A stretch of DNA of 64,000 bases from Pluralibacter gergoviae ATCC 33028 = NBRC 105706 (GTDB lineage Bacteria; Pseudomonadota; Gammaproteobacteria; Enterobacterales; Enterobacteriaceae): positions 1-64,000 of the forward strand of contig NZ_BCZS01000022.1 in assembly GCF_001598855.1 (NCBI RefSeq), given 5' to 3'. A program made the translations under genes and the position numbers. Below, in pieces: positions 38,865-52,886 of this stretch; the first letter of the stretch is position 1; every line of letters starts with the position of its first letter. The notes beneath the pieces are model-generated. The model did not search any database. It saw nothing but the letters and a program-made list of their open reading frames with translations, and had not been told where the DNA came from.

Positions 38865-40762
38865 GCTGACAGCATGTGTTCCAGCTGCTCCTGGGCCTCA
38901 AGCCACGCCATTTCGCACTCTTCCAGCCCCGATTTCGCGCTCGCCTGCTGCTGCAGACAGTCGGTCAGTTCGGCTTTGCGGCTCTGATCGTACAGGCCGC
39001 TGTCTCCCAGCTTCTCTTCCGCCGCCGCAAGCTGCGCGTTGAGTTTTTCCATCTCTTTTTCCAGGCGGGCGATCTCTTTGCGCAGCGGCTGGGTCTGGGT
39101 GCGCAGCTCGGCGTCGCGGCGCTTCTGGTCCTTGCGGGCCTGGGCGCTGTTGCCGTTCTCTTTCGCCGCTTCGGCAGGCTGGTTCTCCTGCTTTTGCACG
39201 TCGGTGAGCCACTGCTGATAGTCCTCAAGATCGCCGTCAAACGGCTCCACTTTGGCATCGTGCACCAGGTAGAGATCGTCGGTGGTGGAGCGCAGCAGGT
39301 GGCGGTCGTGGGAAACGACGACCAGCGCGCCCTCAAATTCAATCAGCGCCTCGGTCAGCGCCTGGCGCATGTCGAGGTCGAGGTGGTTGGTCGGTTCATC
39401 GAGCAGCAGCAGGTTCGGACGCTGCCAGACGATCAGCGCCAGTACCAGCCTGGCCTTTTCGCCGCCGGAAAAACGCTTCGTCTCTTCGGTGACCTTATCG
39501 CCCTGGAAGCCGAAGCCGCCGAGGTAGTCGCGCAGCTGCTGTTCCAGCACCTGCGGCGCCATGCGGGCCAGGTGCTGGAGCGGAGATTCGTCGGCGCGCA
39601 GGAACTCCAGCTGATGCTGAGCGAAGTAGCCGAGCTTGATGCCTTTTGCCAGGCCAATCTCGCCGTGCAGCGGGGCCAGTTCGCCCGCCAGCATTTTGAT
39701 AAGCGTCGATTTACCGGCGCCGTTGCGGCCCAGCAGGCCGATGCGCGAGCCGGGCACCAGGTTGAGCTTGATGGAGTCGAGAATGACGCGATCGCCGTAG
39801 CCGGCGCTCACCTTCTCCATTTTCAGCAGCGGATTGGGCAGGCTCTCCGGCGCGCGGAAGTTGAAGTGGAACGGGTTATCGACGTGCGCCGGGGCGATAA
39901 GCTCCATGCGCTCCAGCATCTTGACGCGGCTCTGGGCCTGCTTGGCCTTGGAGGCCTTCGCCTTGAAGCGGTCGATAAAGCTCTGCAGGTGGGCCACTTT
40001 CTGCTGCTGGCTTTCGTACAGCGACTGCTGCTGCGCCAGGCGCGTTGCCCGCTGCAGTTCAAATGAGGTGTAGTTGCCGGTGTACTCGAACAGGCTCTGC
40101 TGTTCGATATGGATAATTTTGCCCACCACCGGGTCGAGGAAGTCGCGGTCGTGGGAAATCAGGATCAGGGTGCCCTGGTAGCTCTTCAGCCACTTCTCCA
40201 GCCAGATCACGGCGTCGAGGTCGAGGTGGTTGGTCGGTTCATCGAGCAGCAGCAGATCGGAGCGGCAGATCAGCGCCTGGGCGAGGTTGAGGCGCATACG
40301 CCAGCCGCCGGAAAAGTCGCTCACCGGGCGCTCCAGCTGTTCATTGCTGAAGCCGAGGCCGTGCAGCAGGCTGGCGGCGCGGGCGCGGATGGTCCACGCA
40401 TCGATAGCGTCGAGCTTGCCGTGTACGGTGGCAATAGCGTTGCCGTCATTGCGCTCGTTGGCGGCGTTGAGTTCGGCCTCAAGCTGGCGGTACTCGCGGT
40501 CGCCGTCTATCACATAGTCAAGAGCCGGTTCCGCGAGCGCGGGCGTTTCCTGATTAACCCACGCCAGCTGCCAGTTGCCGGGATAGGTTACGCTGCCGGC
40601 GTCGGCGCCTATCTCGTTTTTCAGCAGCGACAGCAGGGTGGATTTGCCGCAGCCGTTTTTGCCCACCAGCCCCACCTTCTGGCCGGGGTTGATGGTGGCG
40701 GTGGCGTTGTCCAGCAGGACGCGCACGCCGCGGCGAATTTGTAACGAGGAGAAAACAATCAT
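38861..40762 (-). CDS. yheS: YheS, ABC-F family ATPase
   Basis: A 633-residue ABC-F protein with two ATP-binding domains and no membrane segments. The first has GKNGCGKSTLL and FSGGWRMRLNLA with LLLDEPTNHLDLD. The linker follows (about 240-300). The second has GRNGAGKSTLI and FSGGEKARLVLA with LLLDEPTNHLDLD. A C-terminal coiled coil rich in Lys, Glu and Gln ends the protein. ABC-F proteins act on the ribosome; YheS relieves some nascent-chain stalls in E. coli. The order yheS-kefG-kefB is conserved. Confidence 0.95.
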   Translation of the reverse strand: MIVFSSLQIRRGVRVLLDNATATINPGQKVGLVGKNGCGKSTLLSLLKNEIGADAGSVTYPGNWQLAWVNQETPALAEPALDYVIDGDREYRQLEAELNAANERNDGNAIATVHGKLDAIDAWTIRARAASLLHGLGFSNEQLERPVSDFSGGWRMRLNLAQALICRSDLLLLDEPTNHLDLDAVIWLEKWLKSYQGTLILISHDRDFLDPVVGKIIHIEQQSLFEYTGNYTSFELQRATRLAQQQSLYESQQQKVAHLQSFIDRFKAKASKAKQAQSRVKMLERMELIAPAHVDNPFHFNFRAPESLPNPLLKMEKVSAGYGDRVILDSIKLNLVPGSRIGLLGRNGAGKSTLIKMLAGELAPLHGEIGLAKGIKLGYFAQHQLEFLRADESPLQHLARMAPQVLEQQLRDYLGGFGFQGDKVTEETKRFSGGEKARLVLALIVWQRPNLLLLDEPTNHLDLDMRQALTEALIEFEGALVVVSHDRHLLRSTTDDLYLVHDAKVEPFDGDLEDYQQWLTDVQKQENQPAEAAKENGNSAQARKDQKRRDAELRTQTQPLRKEIARLEKEMEKLNAQLAAAEEKLGDSGLYDQSRKAELTDCLQQQASAKSGLEECEMAWLEAQEQLEHMLSA

Positions 40763-40931
40763 AAGGCGCCGTATGTTCAGACTATGTTAAATTGTCATTA
40801 TGGTAATGTATTTTGGTGAGCCTGACGCTGCACCGGGCGGCAATAGTAGCCCAAAACCGCCGTGATACACAAAGCATCCGGGCAGGCGTCCTGCTGCAGA
40901 TTTTTTAGTGACCCTTACCGGGAGGGGATTG

Positions 40932-41483
40932 ATGTCAGACCCAGCAAAAGTTTTGCTGCTGTATGCCCATCCGGAGTCTCAGGATTCGGTGGCGAACCGG
41001 GTATTGCTAAAGCCAGCCCGTCAGCTTGAGAACGTCACCGTGCACGATCTTTATGCCCACTATCCCGACTTCTTTATTGATATACCTCACGAGCAGGCGC
41101 TGCTGCGCGAGCACGATGTGATCGTGTTCCAGCATCCGCTCTATACCTACAGCTGCCCGGCGCTGCTTAAAGAGTGGCTCGATCGGGTGCTGAGCCGCGG
41201 CTTTTCCAGCGGGCCGGGAGGGAACCAACTGGCGGGAAAGTACTGGCGCAGCGTGATCACCACCGGCGAGCCGGAGAGCGCCTACCGCTACGACTCCCTC
41301 AACCGCTATCCGATGAGCGATATTCTTCGCCCTTTTGAGCTGACGGCGGCGATGTGCCGTATGCACTGGATGAGCCCGATTATTGTCTACTGGGCGCGCC
41401 GCCAGCCGGCCGCCGAACTTGCCAGCCACGCCAGGGACTACGGCGACTGGCTGGCCAATCCGGTGCTGACGGGGGGCCGCTGA
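40932..41483 (+). CDS. kefG: KefG, ancillary subunit of KefB
   Basis: A 183-residue flavodoxin-like quinone oxidoreductase (NQO1 family) that is needed for full KefB activity. [20 protein letters not shown] is the FMN-site strand-loop and [22 protein letters not shown] the active-site region. ATG 40932 follows GGGAGGGG and gives the E. coli-like N-terminus. The stop codon shares a base with the kefB start (TGATG), so the two are coupled. Confidence 0.96.
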   Translation: MSDPAKVLLLYAHPESQDSVANRVLLKPARQLENVTVHDLYAHYPDFFIDIPHEQALLREHDVIVFQHPLYTYSCPALLKEWLDRVLSRGFSSGPGGNQLAGKYWRSVITTGEPESAYRYDSLNRYPMSDILRPFELTAAMCRMHWMSPIIVYWARRQPAAELASHARDYGDWLANPVLTGGR

Positions 41484-43288
41484 TGGAAGGTTCTGATTTA
41501 CTGCTGGCGGGCGTACTGTTCCTGTTCGCCGCCGTCGTCGCCGTGCCGCTGGCCGCGCGGCTGGGCATTGGTCCGGTGCTGGGCTATCTGCTGGCGGGGA
41601 TCGCCATCGGGCCCTGGGGGCTGGGCTTTATCAGCGACGTTGAGGAGATCCTCCACTTCTCCGAGCTGGGCGTGGTGTTCCTGATGTTCATCATCGGCCT
41701 GGAGCTGAACCCGGCCAAGCTGTGGCAGCTGCGGCGCTCCATTTTTGGCGTCGGCGCCGCGCAGGTGGTGCTCAGCGCAGCGATCCTCGGCGGGCTGCTG
41801 ATGCTGACCGACTTCGCGTGGCAGGCGGCGGTGGTGGGCGGTATTGGCCTTGCCATGTCCTCCACGGCAATGGCGCTGCAGCTGATGCGTGAGAAAGGGA
41901 TGAACCGCAACGAGGCGGGCCAGCTCGGCTTTTCGGTACTGCTGTTTCAGGATCTGGCGGTGATCCCCGCCCTGGCTATGGTGCCGCTGCTGGCGGGCAA
42001 CGGCGATGATCATCCCGACTGGCTGAAGATTGGTCTTAAGGTGCTGGCCTTTGCCGGGATGCTGATCGGCGGCCGCTATCTGCTGCGGCCGGTGTTTCGC
42101 TTTATCGCCGGCTCCGGCGTGCGGGAGGTGTTTACCGCCGCCACGCTGCTGCTGGTGCTCGGCTCGGCGTTGTTTATGGACGCCCTCGGCCTGTCGATGG
42201 CGCTGGGTACCTTTATCGCCGGAGTGCTGCTGGCGGAGAGCGAGTACCGGCACGAGCTTGAAATCGCCATTGAGCCGTTTAAAGGGCTGCTGCTGGGGCT
42301 GTTCTTTATCTCCGTCGGCATGGCGCTCAACCTCGGGGTGCTCTATACCCACCTGCCGTGGGTGATTGCCAGCGTCCTTCTTCTGGTGGCGGTGAAGAGC
42401 CTGGTGCTGTACGCGCTGGCGCGTATCTACGGCCTGCGCAGCTCGGAGCGGATGCAGTTCGCCGGGGTACTGAGCCAGGGCGGCGAGTTTGCCTTCGTGC
42501 TGTTTTCAAGCGCCTCCTCGCAGCGCCTGTTTCATCACGATCAGATGGCGCTGCTGCTGGTCACCGTCACGCTATCCATGATGACCACGCCGCTGCTGAT
42601 GAAGCTTATCGACAGGATCATTGCCCGGCGCCTCAACGGACCGGAAGAAGAGGACGAAGCGCCGTGGGTCGAGGACGATAAGCCGCAGGTGATCGTGGTG
42701 GGCTTCGGCCGCTTTGGCCAGGTGATAGGCCGTCTGCTGATGGCCAACAAGATGCGGATCACGGTTCTGGAGCGCGATATCAGCGTCGTTAACCTGATGC
42801 GCAAATACGGGTATAAAGTCTACTACGGCGACGCTACCCAGATTGAGCTGCTGCGCTCGGCGGGCGCTGAACAGGCGCAGTCGATCGTTATTACCTGCAA
42901 CGCGCCGGAAAACACCATGAAGGTGGTGGAGATCTGCCAGCAGCATTTTCCCCATCTGCATATTCTGGCCCGCGCCCGGGGGCGCGTTGAGGCTCACGAA
43001 CTGCTGCAGTCCGGGGTGAAGATGTTCTCGCGCGAGACCTTCTCCAGTGCGCTGGAGCTTGGTCGCAAAGCGCTGATTACGCTGGGGATGCATCCTCATC
43101 AGGCCCAGCGGGCGCAGCTGCACTTTCGCCGGCTCGATATGCGGATGCTGCGGGAGCTGATGCCGGTGCACACCGATACCCAGCAGATTTCCCGGGTGAG
43201 AGAGGCGCGGCGCGAGCTGGAGGAGATTTTCCAGCGCGAAATGCAGCAGGAGCGACGCCAGCTGGACGGCTGGGACGAATTTGAATAG
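41483..43288 (+). CDS. kefB: glutathione-gated potassium efflux protein KefB
   Basis: K+/H+ antiporter (CPA2 family) of 601 residues that acidifies the cytosol when glutathione adducts of electrophiles such as methylglyoxal accumulate. About twelve membrane segments lie in residues 5-375. The conserved inhibitory loop [19 protein letters not shown] is present. The KTN nucleotide-binding domain follows ([17 protein letters not shown]). The upstream in-frame extension runs through kefG and is not the gene. Confidence 0.97.
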   Translation: MEGSDLLLAGVLFLFAAVVAVPLAARLGIGPVLGYLLAGIAIGPWGLGFISDVEEILHFSELGVVFLMFIIGLELNPAKLWQLRRSIFGVGAAQVVLSAAILGGLLMLTDFAWQAAVVGGIGLAMSSTAMALQLMREKGMNRNEAGQLGFSVLLFQDLAVIPALAMVPLLAGNGDDHPDWLKIGLKVLAFAGMLIGGRYLLRPVFRFIAGSGVREVFTAATLLLVLGSALFMDALGLSMALGTFIAGVLLAESEYRHELEIAIEPFKGLLLGLFFISVGMALNLGVLYTHLPWVIASVLLLVAVKSLVLYALARIYGLRSSERMQFAGVLSQGGEFAFVLFSSASSQRLFHHDQMALLLVTVTLSMMTTPLLMKLIDRIIARRLNGPEEEDEAPWVEDDKPQVIVVGFGRFGQVIGRLLMANKMRITVLERDISVVNLMRKYGYKVYYGDATQIELLRSAGAEQAQSIVITCNAPENTMKVVEICQQHFPHLHILARARGRVEAHELLQSGVKMFSRETFSSALELGRKALITLGMHPHQAQRAQLHFRRLDMRMLRELMPVHTDTQQISRVREARRELEEIFQREMQQERRQLDGWDEFE

Positions 43289-43298
43289 AAGGTGAAAT

Positions 43299-43499
43299 AT
43301 GGCAGTCCGTAAACGTTTTATCGCTGGCGCAAAGTGCCCGGCATGCCAGGCGCAGGATTCCCTGGCGATGTGGCGGGAAAACAACGTTGATATCGTTGAG
43401 TGCGTAAAGTGCGGCCACCAGATGCGCGAGGCGGATAAAGAGGCCCGCGAACATGTGCGTAAAGATGAGCAAGTGATCGGTATTTTTCATCCCGAGTAG
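43299..43499 (+). CDS. yheV: YheV, small zinc-ribbon-like protein
   Basis: A 66-residue protein with two CxxC pairs, CPAC and CVKC, spaced as in a zinc ribbon (AKCPACQAQDSLAMW and DIVECVKCGHQMREA). Function unknown. It follows kefB by 10 bp and is conserved at this place in Enterobacteriaceae. Confidence 0.93.
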   Translation: MAVRKRFIAGAKCPACQAQDSLAMWRENNVDIVECVKCGHQMREADKEAREHVRKDEQVIGIFHPE

Positions 43500-43593
43500 C
43501 GATCCGCGCCGTCTTTTTTTAAGCTTAGGGGTACAGGCGTGCAGAATTCCGCTACAATCTGCGGCACTATTTTTCCTATGCTCAGGAGATATC

Positions 43594-44181
43594 ATGAAAG
43601 TAGCAAAAGACCTGGTGGTCAGCCTGGCCTATCAGGTACGTACAGAAGACGGTGTATTGGTTGATGAGTCTCCGGTTAGCGCACCGCTCGACTATCTGCA
43701 TGGTCACGGTTCCCTGATCTCTGGCCTTGAAAAGGCGCTGGAAGGTCACGAAGCTGGCGATAAGTTCGATGTCGAAGTGGCGTCTAACGACGCATACGGC
43801 CAGTACGATGAAAATCTGGTGCAGCGCGTGCCGAAAGACGTCTTTATGGGCGTTGACGAGCTGCAGGTTGGCATGCGTTTCCTGGCCGAAACCGACCAGG
43901 GTCCGGTGCCGGTTGAAATCACCGAAGTGGGTGACGATCACGTGGTGGTTGACGGTAACCACATGCTGGCTGGCCAGAACCTGAAGTTCCACGTTGAAGT
44001 CGTGGCGCTGCGTGAAGCCACCGAAGAAGAGCTGGCTCACGGCCACGTTCACGGTGCTGACGGTCATCATCACGATCACGACCACGGTCACGACGGCTGC
44101 TGCGGCGGTCACGGCCATGGCCACGATCACGAGCACGGTAAAGGCGGCTGCGGCGGCAACGGCGGCTGCGGTTGCCACTAA
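43594..44181 (+). CDS. slyD: SlyD, FKBP-type prolyl isomerase and nickel metallochaperone
   Basis: A 195-residue FKBP-fold protein. The isomerase core begins KDLVVSLAYQVRTEDG, with an inserted chaperone flap (about 70-130). A C-terminal tail of about 45 residues is very rich in His, Asp, Gly and Cys (GADGHHHDHDHGHDGCCGG onward). That tail binds nickel and other metals and serves hydrogenase maturation in E. coli, and explains why SlyD contaminates metal-affinity preparations. The gene has its own start and a strong terminator. Confidence 0.97.
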   Translation: MKVAKDLVVSLAYQVRTEDGVLVDESPVSAPLDYLHGHGSLISGLEKALEGHEAGDKFDVEVASNDAYGQYDENLVQRVPKDVFMGVDELQVGMRFLAETDQGPVPVEITEVGDDHVVVDGNHMLAGQNLKFHVEVVALREATEEELAHGHVHGADGHHHDHDHGHDGCCGGHGHGHDHEHGKGGCGGNGGCGCH

Positions 44182-44199
44182 CTCACCGCCAGCGGTGAC

Positions 44200-44228
44200 A
44201 AAAAAAGCGTGCCTGGCACGCTTTTTTT
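44200..44228. terminator. terminator between slyD and slyX
   Basis: AAAAAAAGCGTG pairs with CACGCTTTTTTT around CCTGG. U-runs occur on both strands, so it serves convergent slyD and slyX. Confidence 0.92.
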
Positions 44229-44247
44229 ATTGCTGAATCCCGTAGCC

Positions 44248-44466
44248 TCAGTAGTGGGGCGGCGGCGTCTCTTCCGACTGCGCTGCAATGTGCGACGGCT
44301 GGGAGGCCTTCAGCTTCTCGACCATCAGGCGCATATTGTCGCGCATCTTCGCCATTTCAATTTCGTGGGCGGTGACCGTGCGGTTGAGGTCTTCTATCGT
44401 GATTTCCTGAAACGCCAGCCGACTTTCCAGCTCGGCAAGACGTGTTTCTAATGCCGTATCGCTCAT
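44248..44466 (-). CDS. slyX: SlyX, small coiled-coil protein
   Basis: A 72-residue protein, one predicted coiled coil ([20 protein letters not shown]) ending with the family tail EETPPPHY. The internal ATG ([10 protein letters not shown]) after GAGGTG gives the E. coli length; the longer frame upstream is unsupported. Function unknown. Convergent with slyD and divergent from fkpA. Confidence 0.94.
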   Translation of the reverse strand: MSDTALETRLAELESRLAFQEITIEDLNRTVTAHEIEMAKMRDNMRLMVEKLKASQPSHIAAQSEETPPPHY

Positions 44467-44540
44467 TTCCCACCTCTTTGTCTTTTTCGCGGCGGATTCT
44501 ATCCAACTTTCGCTCATCACGCAGCCGGTGCGCGGTAAAA

Positions 44541-44569
44541 CGAAACTAATTTACACAAAAATAGTCTGA
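44541..44569 (+). promoter_or_regulatory. probable sigma-E promoter of fkpA
   Basis: GAAACT, 17 bp, then TCTGA resembles the sigma-E pattern (GAACTT near -35, TCTGA near -10). It lies about 110 bp before fkpA, which is a known sigma-E target in E. coli. The -35 element is imperfect. Confidence 0.6.
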
Positions 44570-44681
44570 AAAGACTCAACATTCGGCTGCATTCGTATGT
44601 AGATTTGTTCTGCAACGTTTTATAGTACGCTACTCATTTACGAAAACCCTGGGGCGAGATGCCCTGGCTCTGGAGAGATGG

Positions 44682-45512
44682 ATGAAATCACTGTTTAAAG
44701 TAACGCTTCTGGCGACAACAATGGCCGTTGCCCTGAATGCACCGCTGACCTTCGCTGCTGACGCTGCTGCGGCAAAATCTGCTCCGGCTGCCGCAGAGAG
44801 TAAAGCTGCATTCAAAAACGACGACCAGAAAGCTGCCTATGCGCTGGGCGCTTCGCTGGGCCGTTACATGGAAAATTCTCTGAAAGAACAGGAAAAGCTG
44901 GGCGTTAAGCTGGATAAAAGCGAGCTGATTGCCGGCGTTCAGGATGCATTTGCGGATAAGAGCAAGCTGAGCGATCAGGAGATCGAGCAGACGCTGCAGG
45001 CGTTCGAGACCCGCGTGAAGACCGCGGCTCAGGAAAAAATGGAAAAAGACGCTACTGAAAACGAAGCTAAAGGCAAAACCTATCGCGATGCTTTCGCCAA
45101 AGAGAAGGGCGTGAAGACCTCGAAAACCGGCCTGATGTACAAGGTTGAGAAAGAGGGCACCGGCGATGCGCCGAAAGACAGCGATACCGTTGTCGTTAAC
45201 TACAAAGGCACCCTGACCGACGGTAAAGAGTTTGATAACTCCTACAAGCGCGGTGAGCCGCTCTCCTTCCGCCTTGACGGCGTGATCCCGGGCTGGACGG
45301 AAGGCCTGAAGAACATCAAGAAAGGCGGCAAGATCAAGCTGGTCATCCCGCCGGATCTGGCCTACGGTAAAACCGGCGTTCCGGGTATCCCGGCTAACTC
45401 CACGCTGGTCTTCGATGTAGAGCTGCTGGACATCAAGCCGGCGCCGAAAGAAGAGGCGAAGCCGGACGCCGCGGCAGATGATAAAGCCGCCGCCGATGCC
45501 GCGAAAAAATAA
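44682..45512 (+). CDS. fkpA: FkpA, periplasmic FKBP-type isomerase and chaperone
   Basis: A 276-residue periplasmic protein. A signal peptide (cut after TFA, about residue 25) leads to an Ala/Lys-rich stretch. The helical dimerisation domain follows (about 40-150), then the FKBP domain (about 160-255; VVNYKGTLTDGKEFDNSYKR, VIPGWTEGLKNIKKGGKIKL, PPDLAYG). The C-terminal tail is rich in Lys, Asp and Ala. FkpA assists folding of envelope proteins. Likely sigma-E control through the site upstream. Confidence 0.97.
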   Translation: MKSLFKVTLLATTMAVALNAPLTFAADAAAAKSAPAAAESKAAFKNDDQKAAYALGASLGRYMENSLKEQEKLGVKLDKSELIAGVQDAFADKSKLSDQEIEQTLQAFETRVKTAAQEKMEKDATENEAKGKTYRDAFAKEKGVKTSKTGLMYKVEKEGTGDAPKDSDTVVVNYKGTLTDGKEFDNSYKRGEPLSFRLDGVIPGWTEGLKNIKKGGKIKLVIPPDLAYGKTGVPGIPANSTLVFDVELLDIKPAPKEEAKPDAAADDKAAADAAKK

Positions 45513-45520
45513 GCGCTGAG

Positions 45521-45553
45521 AAAGCCGCCGCCCGAGAGGGCGGCGGCTTTTTT
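45521..45553 (+). terminator. terminator after fkpA
   Basis: AAAGCCGCCGCCC pairs with GGGCGGCGGCTTT around GAGA, followed by TTT: a textbook intrinsic terminator. Confidence 0.93.
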
Positions 45554-45685
45554 CATGGGCGCGATATAATTAACACTGGAAAGCGTCGCAAGCGCGTATT
45601 ACTTTAGATGCCTCAATTTTAATGATGATAATGAGCCTGCCCCTACAACCTAATGACAGGTTCCTGAAAAGGAGAGCCTTTCTTC

Positions 45686-46408
45686 ATGTCCAGGTCGCTT
45701 TTAACCAACGAAACCAGTGAGCTTGATTTACTGGATCAGCGTCCCTTCGATCAGACCGATTTCGACATCCTGAAGTCCTACGAAGCGGTTGTGGACGGGT
45801 TAGCGATGCTCATAGGCTCCCACTGCGAAATCGTGCTGCACTCCCTGCAGGATCTGAAGTGTTCGGCCATCCGCATTGCCAACGGTGAACACACCGGGCG
45901 GAAAATCGGTTCGCCGATCACCGATCTGGCGCTGCGTATGCTTCACGATATGACCGGCGCCGACAGCAGCGTGTCGAAGTGCTACTTCACCCGCGCCAAG
46001 AGCGGCGTACTGATGAAGTCCGTGACCATCGCTATCCGCAACCGCGAGCAGCGGGTTATCGGCCTGCTGTGTATCAACATGAATCTCGACGTGCCGTTCT
46101 CGCAGATCATGAACACCTTCATCCCGCCGGAGACCCCGGAGGTGAACTCGCAGGTGAACTTCGCCTCATCGGTGGAGGACCTGGTTACCCAGACCCTGGA
46201 GTTCACTATCGAAGAGGTGAACGCCGATCGCGGCGTTTCGAATAACGCCAAGAACCGTCAGATCGTGCTTAATCTCTATGAAAAGGGCATCTTCGATATT
46301 AAAGACGCCATCAATCAGGTGGCCGAGCGCCTGAACATCTCCAAGCACACCGTCTATCTCTACATTCGCCAGTTTAAAAACGGCGATTTCCAGGGACAGG
46401 ATAAGTAA
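45686..46408 (+). CDS. yheO: YheO-family transcriptional regulator
   Basis: A 240-residue regulator. A PAS-like YheO domain occupies about residues 20-135 ([20 protein letters not shown]). A C-terminal helix-turn-helix follows (about 190-235; [20 protein letters not shown] then HTVYLYIRQ). The related DauR controls a D-arginine catabolic operon in Pseudomonas; the target here is unknown. It ends on the first base of the tusD start (TAATG), so the tus genes are coupled to it. Confidence 0.93.
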   Translation: MSRSLLTNETSELDLLDQRPFDQTDFDILKSYEAVVDGLAMLIGSHCEIVLHSLQDLKCSAIRIANGEHTGRKIGSPITDLALRMLHDMTGADSSVSKCYFTRAKSGVLMKSVTIAIRNREQRVIGLLCINMNLDVPFSQIMNTFIPPETPEVNSQVNFASSVEDLVTQTLEFTIEEVNADRGVSNNAKNRQIVLNLYEKGIFDIKDAINQVAERLNISKHTVYLYIRQFKNGDFQGQDK

Positions 46409-46794
46409 TGCGCTACGCCCTGCTGGTCACCGGCCCGGCCTACGGTACGCAGCAGGCCAGCAGCGCGCTGCAGTTTGCGCAGGCGCTGCTGGCGGAAGGG
46501 CATACGCTTATCAGCGTCTTTTTCTATCGTGAAGGCGTCTATAACGCCAATCAGCTGACGGCGCCCGCCGGCGACGAGTTCGATCTGGTGCGCGCCTGGC
46601 AGGGGCTGCACCAGCAGCACGGCGTGGCTCTGCATATCTGCGTGGCGGCGGCCCTGCGCCGCGGCATTACCGATGAGAACGAGGCCGCCAGGCTCGGCCT
46701 GCCCGGGTTTAATCTGCAGCCCGGCTTTTCTCTGAGCGGCCTGGGCGCGCTGGCGGAGGCCTCTCTCACCTGCGACCGGCTGGTGCAGTTCTGA
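46408..46794 (+). CDS. tusD: sulfurtransferase complex subunit TusD
   Basis: Part of the TusBCD complex that relays sulfur from TusA to TusE for 2-thiouridine at tRNA position 34. The product is 128 residues, with the persulfide-bearing cysteine in [12 protein letters not shown] near residue 78. It starts at the yheO stop and its own stop overlaps tusC (TGATG). Confidence 0.95.
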   Translation: MRYALLVTGPAYGTQQASSALQFAQALLAEGHTLISVFFYREGVYNANQLTAPAGDEFDLVRAWQGLHQQHGVALHICVAAALRRGITDENEAARLGLPGFNLQPGFSLSGLGALAEASLTCDRLVQF

Positions 46795-47150
46795 TGAAGC
46801 GGATTGCCTATCTGTTTACCTCCGCGCCGCACGGCAGCGCCGCAGGCCGGGAAGGGCTGGACGCACTGCTGGCGACATCGGCCCTGACCGAGGAGATCGG
46901 CGTGTTTTTCATCGGCGACGGCGTGATGCAGCTGCTCGCCGGGCAAGCGCCGCAGGGCATTCTGGTCCGCGACTATATCCCGGCCTTTAAGCTGATGGCC
47001 CTGTACGATATCGAGAACTGTTGGCTGTGCGCCGCATCCCTGCGCGAGCGCGGGCTGGAAGGCGCGGCGATGGTTATCGCGCCGGAGATCCTGCCGCCGG
47101 AGGCGCTGCGGCAGAAGCTCAACGATTACGACGTTATCCTGCGCTTCTGA
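46794..47150 (+). CDS. tusC: sulfurtransferase complex subunit TusC
   Basis: DsrF-like subunit of TusBCD, 118 residues; [23 protein letters not shown] and [11 protein letters not shown] are typical. No catalytic cysteine is required in this subunit. Coupled to tusD, with tusB 8 bp later. Confidence 0.95.
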   Translation: MKRIAYLFTSAPHGSAAGREGLDALLATSALTEEIGVFFIGDGVMQLLAGQAPQGILVRDYIPAFKLMALYDIENCWLCAASLRERGLEGAAMVIAPEILPPEALRQKLNDYDVILRF

Positions 47151-47157
47151 GGTCCTC

Positions 47158-47445
47158 ATGCTGCACACCCTCAATTACTCTCCCTGGCACCGCGACATTC
47201 GTGCCCCGCTGCGCCTGGCCCAGCCCGGCGACGATCTGCTGCTGCTGTCGGACGGCGTGATCGCCGCGCTGCAGGGTGGGCCGTTCCTTGATCTTCTGCG
47301 CGCTGCCCCCATTATGCTCTACGCGCTGTCAGAGGATATCGAGGCCCGCGGGCTCGCTGCTCAAATTTCAGACAGCGTCGTCAGGGTTAGCTATACTGAC
47401 TTCGTCAGACTCACCGCGAAACACGACGCTCAGTACAGCTGGTAA
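47158..47445 (+). CDS. tusB: sulfurtransferase complex subunit TusB
   Basis: DsrH-like subunit, 95 residues; [10 protein letters not shown] at the start and [12 protein letters not shown] match the family. Last of the yheO-tusDCB string, followed by the str promoter. Confidence 0.94.
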   Translation: MLHTLNYSPWHRDIRAPLRLAQPGDDLLLLSDGVIAALQGGPFLDLLRAAPIMLYALSEDIEARGLAAQISDSVVRVSYTDFVRLTAKHDAQYSW

Positions 47446-47467
47446 ATGCGGGATCGTTGTATATTTC

Positions 47468-47496
47468 TTGACACCCTTTCTGCGTGGCCCTAAAAT
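47468..47496 (+). promoter_or_regulatory. str operon promoter
   Basis: TTGACA, 17 bp, TAAAAT: a near-consensus sigma-70 promoter about 75 bp before rpsL. The AT-rich leader that follows carries a short stem at the TCATATTATATGA palindrome. Confidence 0.88.
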
Positions 47497-47518
47497 TTCG
47501 CGTCCTCATATTATATGA

Positions 47519-48511
<993 letters not shown>

Positions 48512-48575
48512 TCCCTTCGGTGTGTTAGTCACCAGGCGGGCGCTTCAGGTAAGCCGCCCGCTCTGGGTTACTTAA

Positions 48576-50723
<2,148 letters not shown>

Positions 50724-50736
50724 GCCACAGGGTTAA

Positions 50737-51978
<1,242 letters not shown>

Positions 51979-51996
51979 TTTTATTCCCCGGAATTA

Positions 51997-52022
51997 AAAA
52001 AGGGCGCTTCGGCGCCCTTTTT
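51997..52022 (+). terminator. str operon terminator
   Basis: AAAAAGGGCGC pairs with GCGCCCTTTTT around a TTCG tetraloop. Confidence 0.94.
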
Positions 52023-52090
52023 GTATTTTATCATTTACGCTTAGTGATAATTCTTTTCATCTTTTGTGCGCTGCTCCTGATATCTGGTAT

Positions 52091-52109
52091 TGTAATTATA
52101 ACCATTCTC
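52091..52109 (+). promoter_or_regulatory. probable Fur box of bfd
   Basis: TGTAATTATAACCATTCTC agrees with the 19-bp Fur consensus at about 14 positions. It lies 37 bp before bfd, which is Fur-repressed in E. coli. Confidence 0.6.
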
Positions 52110-52145
52110 ATTTACACTTTTTATACAGGTTGAATGGGGGCGATT

Positions 52146-52340
52146 ATGTACGTGTGTTTGTGTAATGGTGTCAGCGATAAAAAAATTCGTCAGGCTGTTC
52201 GCCAATTTCAACCACAGTCCTTTCAGCAGCTCCGCAAATTTATTCCCGTTGGAAATCAATGCGGTAAATGTATCCGCGCCGCACGCGAAATTATGCAGGA
52301 TGAATTAACTCTGATACCGGAGTTGAAAGAGACCGCATAA
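52146..52340 (+). CDS. bfd: bacterioferritin-associated ferredoxin
   Basis: A 64-residue [2Fe-2S] ferredoxin that reduces the bacterioferritin core to release iron. Its cluster ligands are Cys4, Cys6 (MYVCLCNGVSD) and Cys39, Cys42 (VGNQCGKCIRAARE). The ATG is the one that starts MYVCLC, 4 codons inside the open frame. It is followed by bfr after a 69-bp gap. A Fur box upstream would turn it on during iron starvation. Confidence 0.96.
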   Translation: MYVCLCNGVSDKKIRQAVRQFQPQSFQQLRKFIPVGNQCGKCIRAAREIMQDELTLIPELKETA

Positions 52341-52409
52341 GCCCACTCTTTTCATTGACTTCTTTATAGCCCGATCTACTCTCTAAAGAGTGGAAGCGGA
52401 GGGACTATA

Positions 52410-52886
52410 ATGAAAGGTGATGTCAAAATCATAAGTTATCTCAATAAATTATTGGGAAATGAGCTTGTCGCAATCAATCAGTATTTTCTTCATGCGAGAA
52501 TGTTCAAAAACTGGGGCCTGATGCGCCTCAACGACGTTGAGTACCATGAGTCCATCGATGAGATGAAGCACGCCGATAAGTATATCGAGCGGATTTTGTT
52601 TCTTGAGGGCATTCCCAACCTGCAGGATCTCGGCAAACTCGGCATCGGCGAGGATGTGGAAGAGATGCTGCAGTCCGATCTGCGGCTTGAGCTGGAAGGT
52701 GCCAAAGACCTTCGCGAAGCGATAGCCTATGCTGACAGCGTTCACGATTACGTCAGCCGCGATATGATGATCGAAATCCTGGCCGATGAAGAAGGCCATA
52801 TTGACTGGCTGGAAACAGAACTGGAACTGATCGGCAAAATTGGCGTACAGAACTATCTCCAGTCGCAGATTAAGGTAGAAGCGTAA
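52410..52886 (+). CDS. bfr: bacterioferritin
   Basis: Iron-storage protein of 158 residues forming 24-subunit heme-containing cages. The ferroxidase ligands are visible: Glu18 in [11 protein letters not shown], Glu51 and His54 in the [14 protein letters not shown] stretch, Glu94, and Glu127/His130 in [10 protein letters not shown]. Met52 is the heme ligand. Its 3' end overlaps the convergent prepilin peptidase gene by 17 bp. Confidence 0.97.
   Translation: MKGDVKIISYLNKLLGNELVAINQYFLHARMFKNWGLMRLNDVEYHESIDEMKHADKYIERILFLEGIPNLQDLGKLGIGEDVEEMLQSDLRLELEGAKDLREAIAYADSVHDYVSRDMMIEILADEEGHIDWLETELELIGKIGVQNYLQSQIKVEA

Noticed and set aside
41354-41482. 43-codon N-terminal extension of KefB
   Set aside because: It lies wholly within kefG. 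The ATG overlapping the kefG stop gives the exact E. coli length.
43992-44178. Repeat-like CAC/GAC tract in slyD as a possible nucleotide repeat element
   Set aside because: It is the coding sequence of the metal-binding His-rich SlyD tail, a normal feature of the family.
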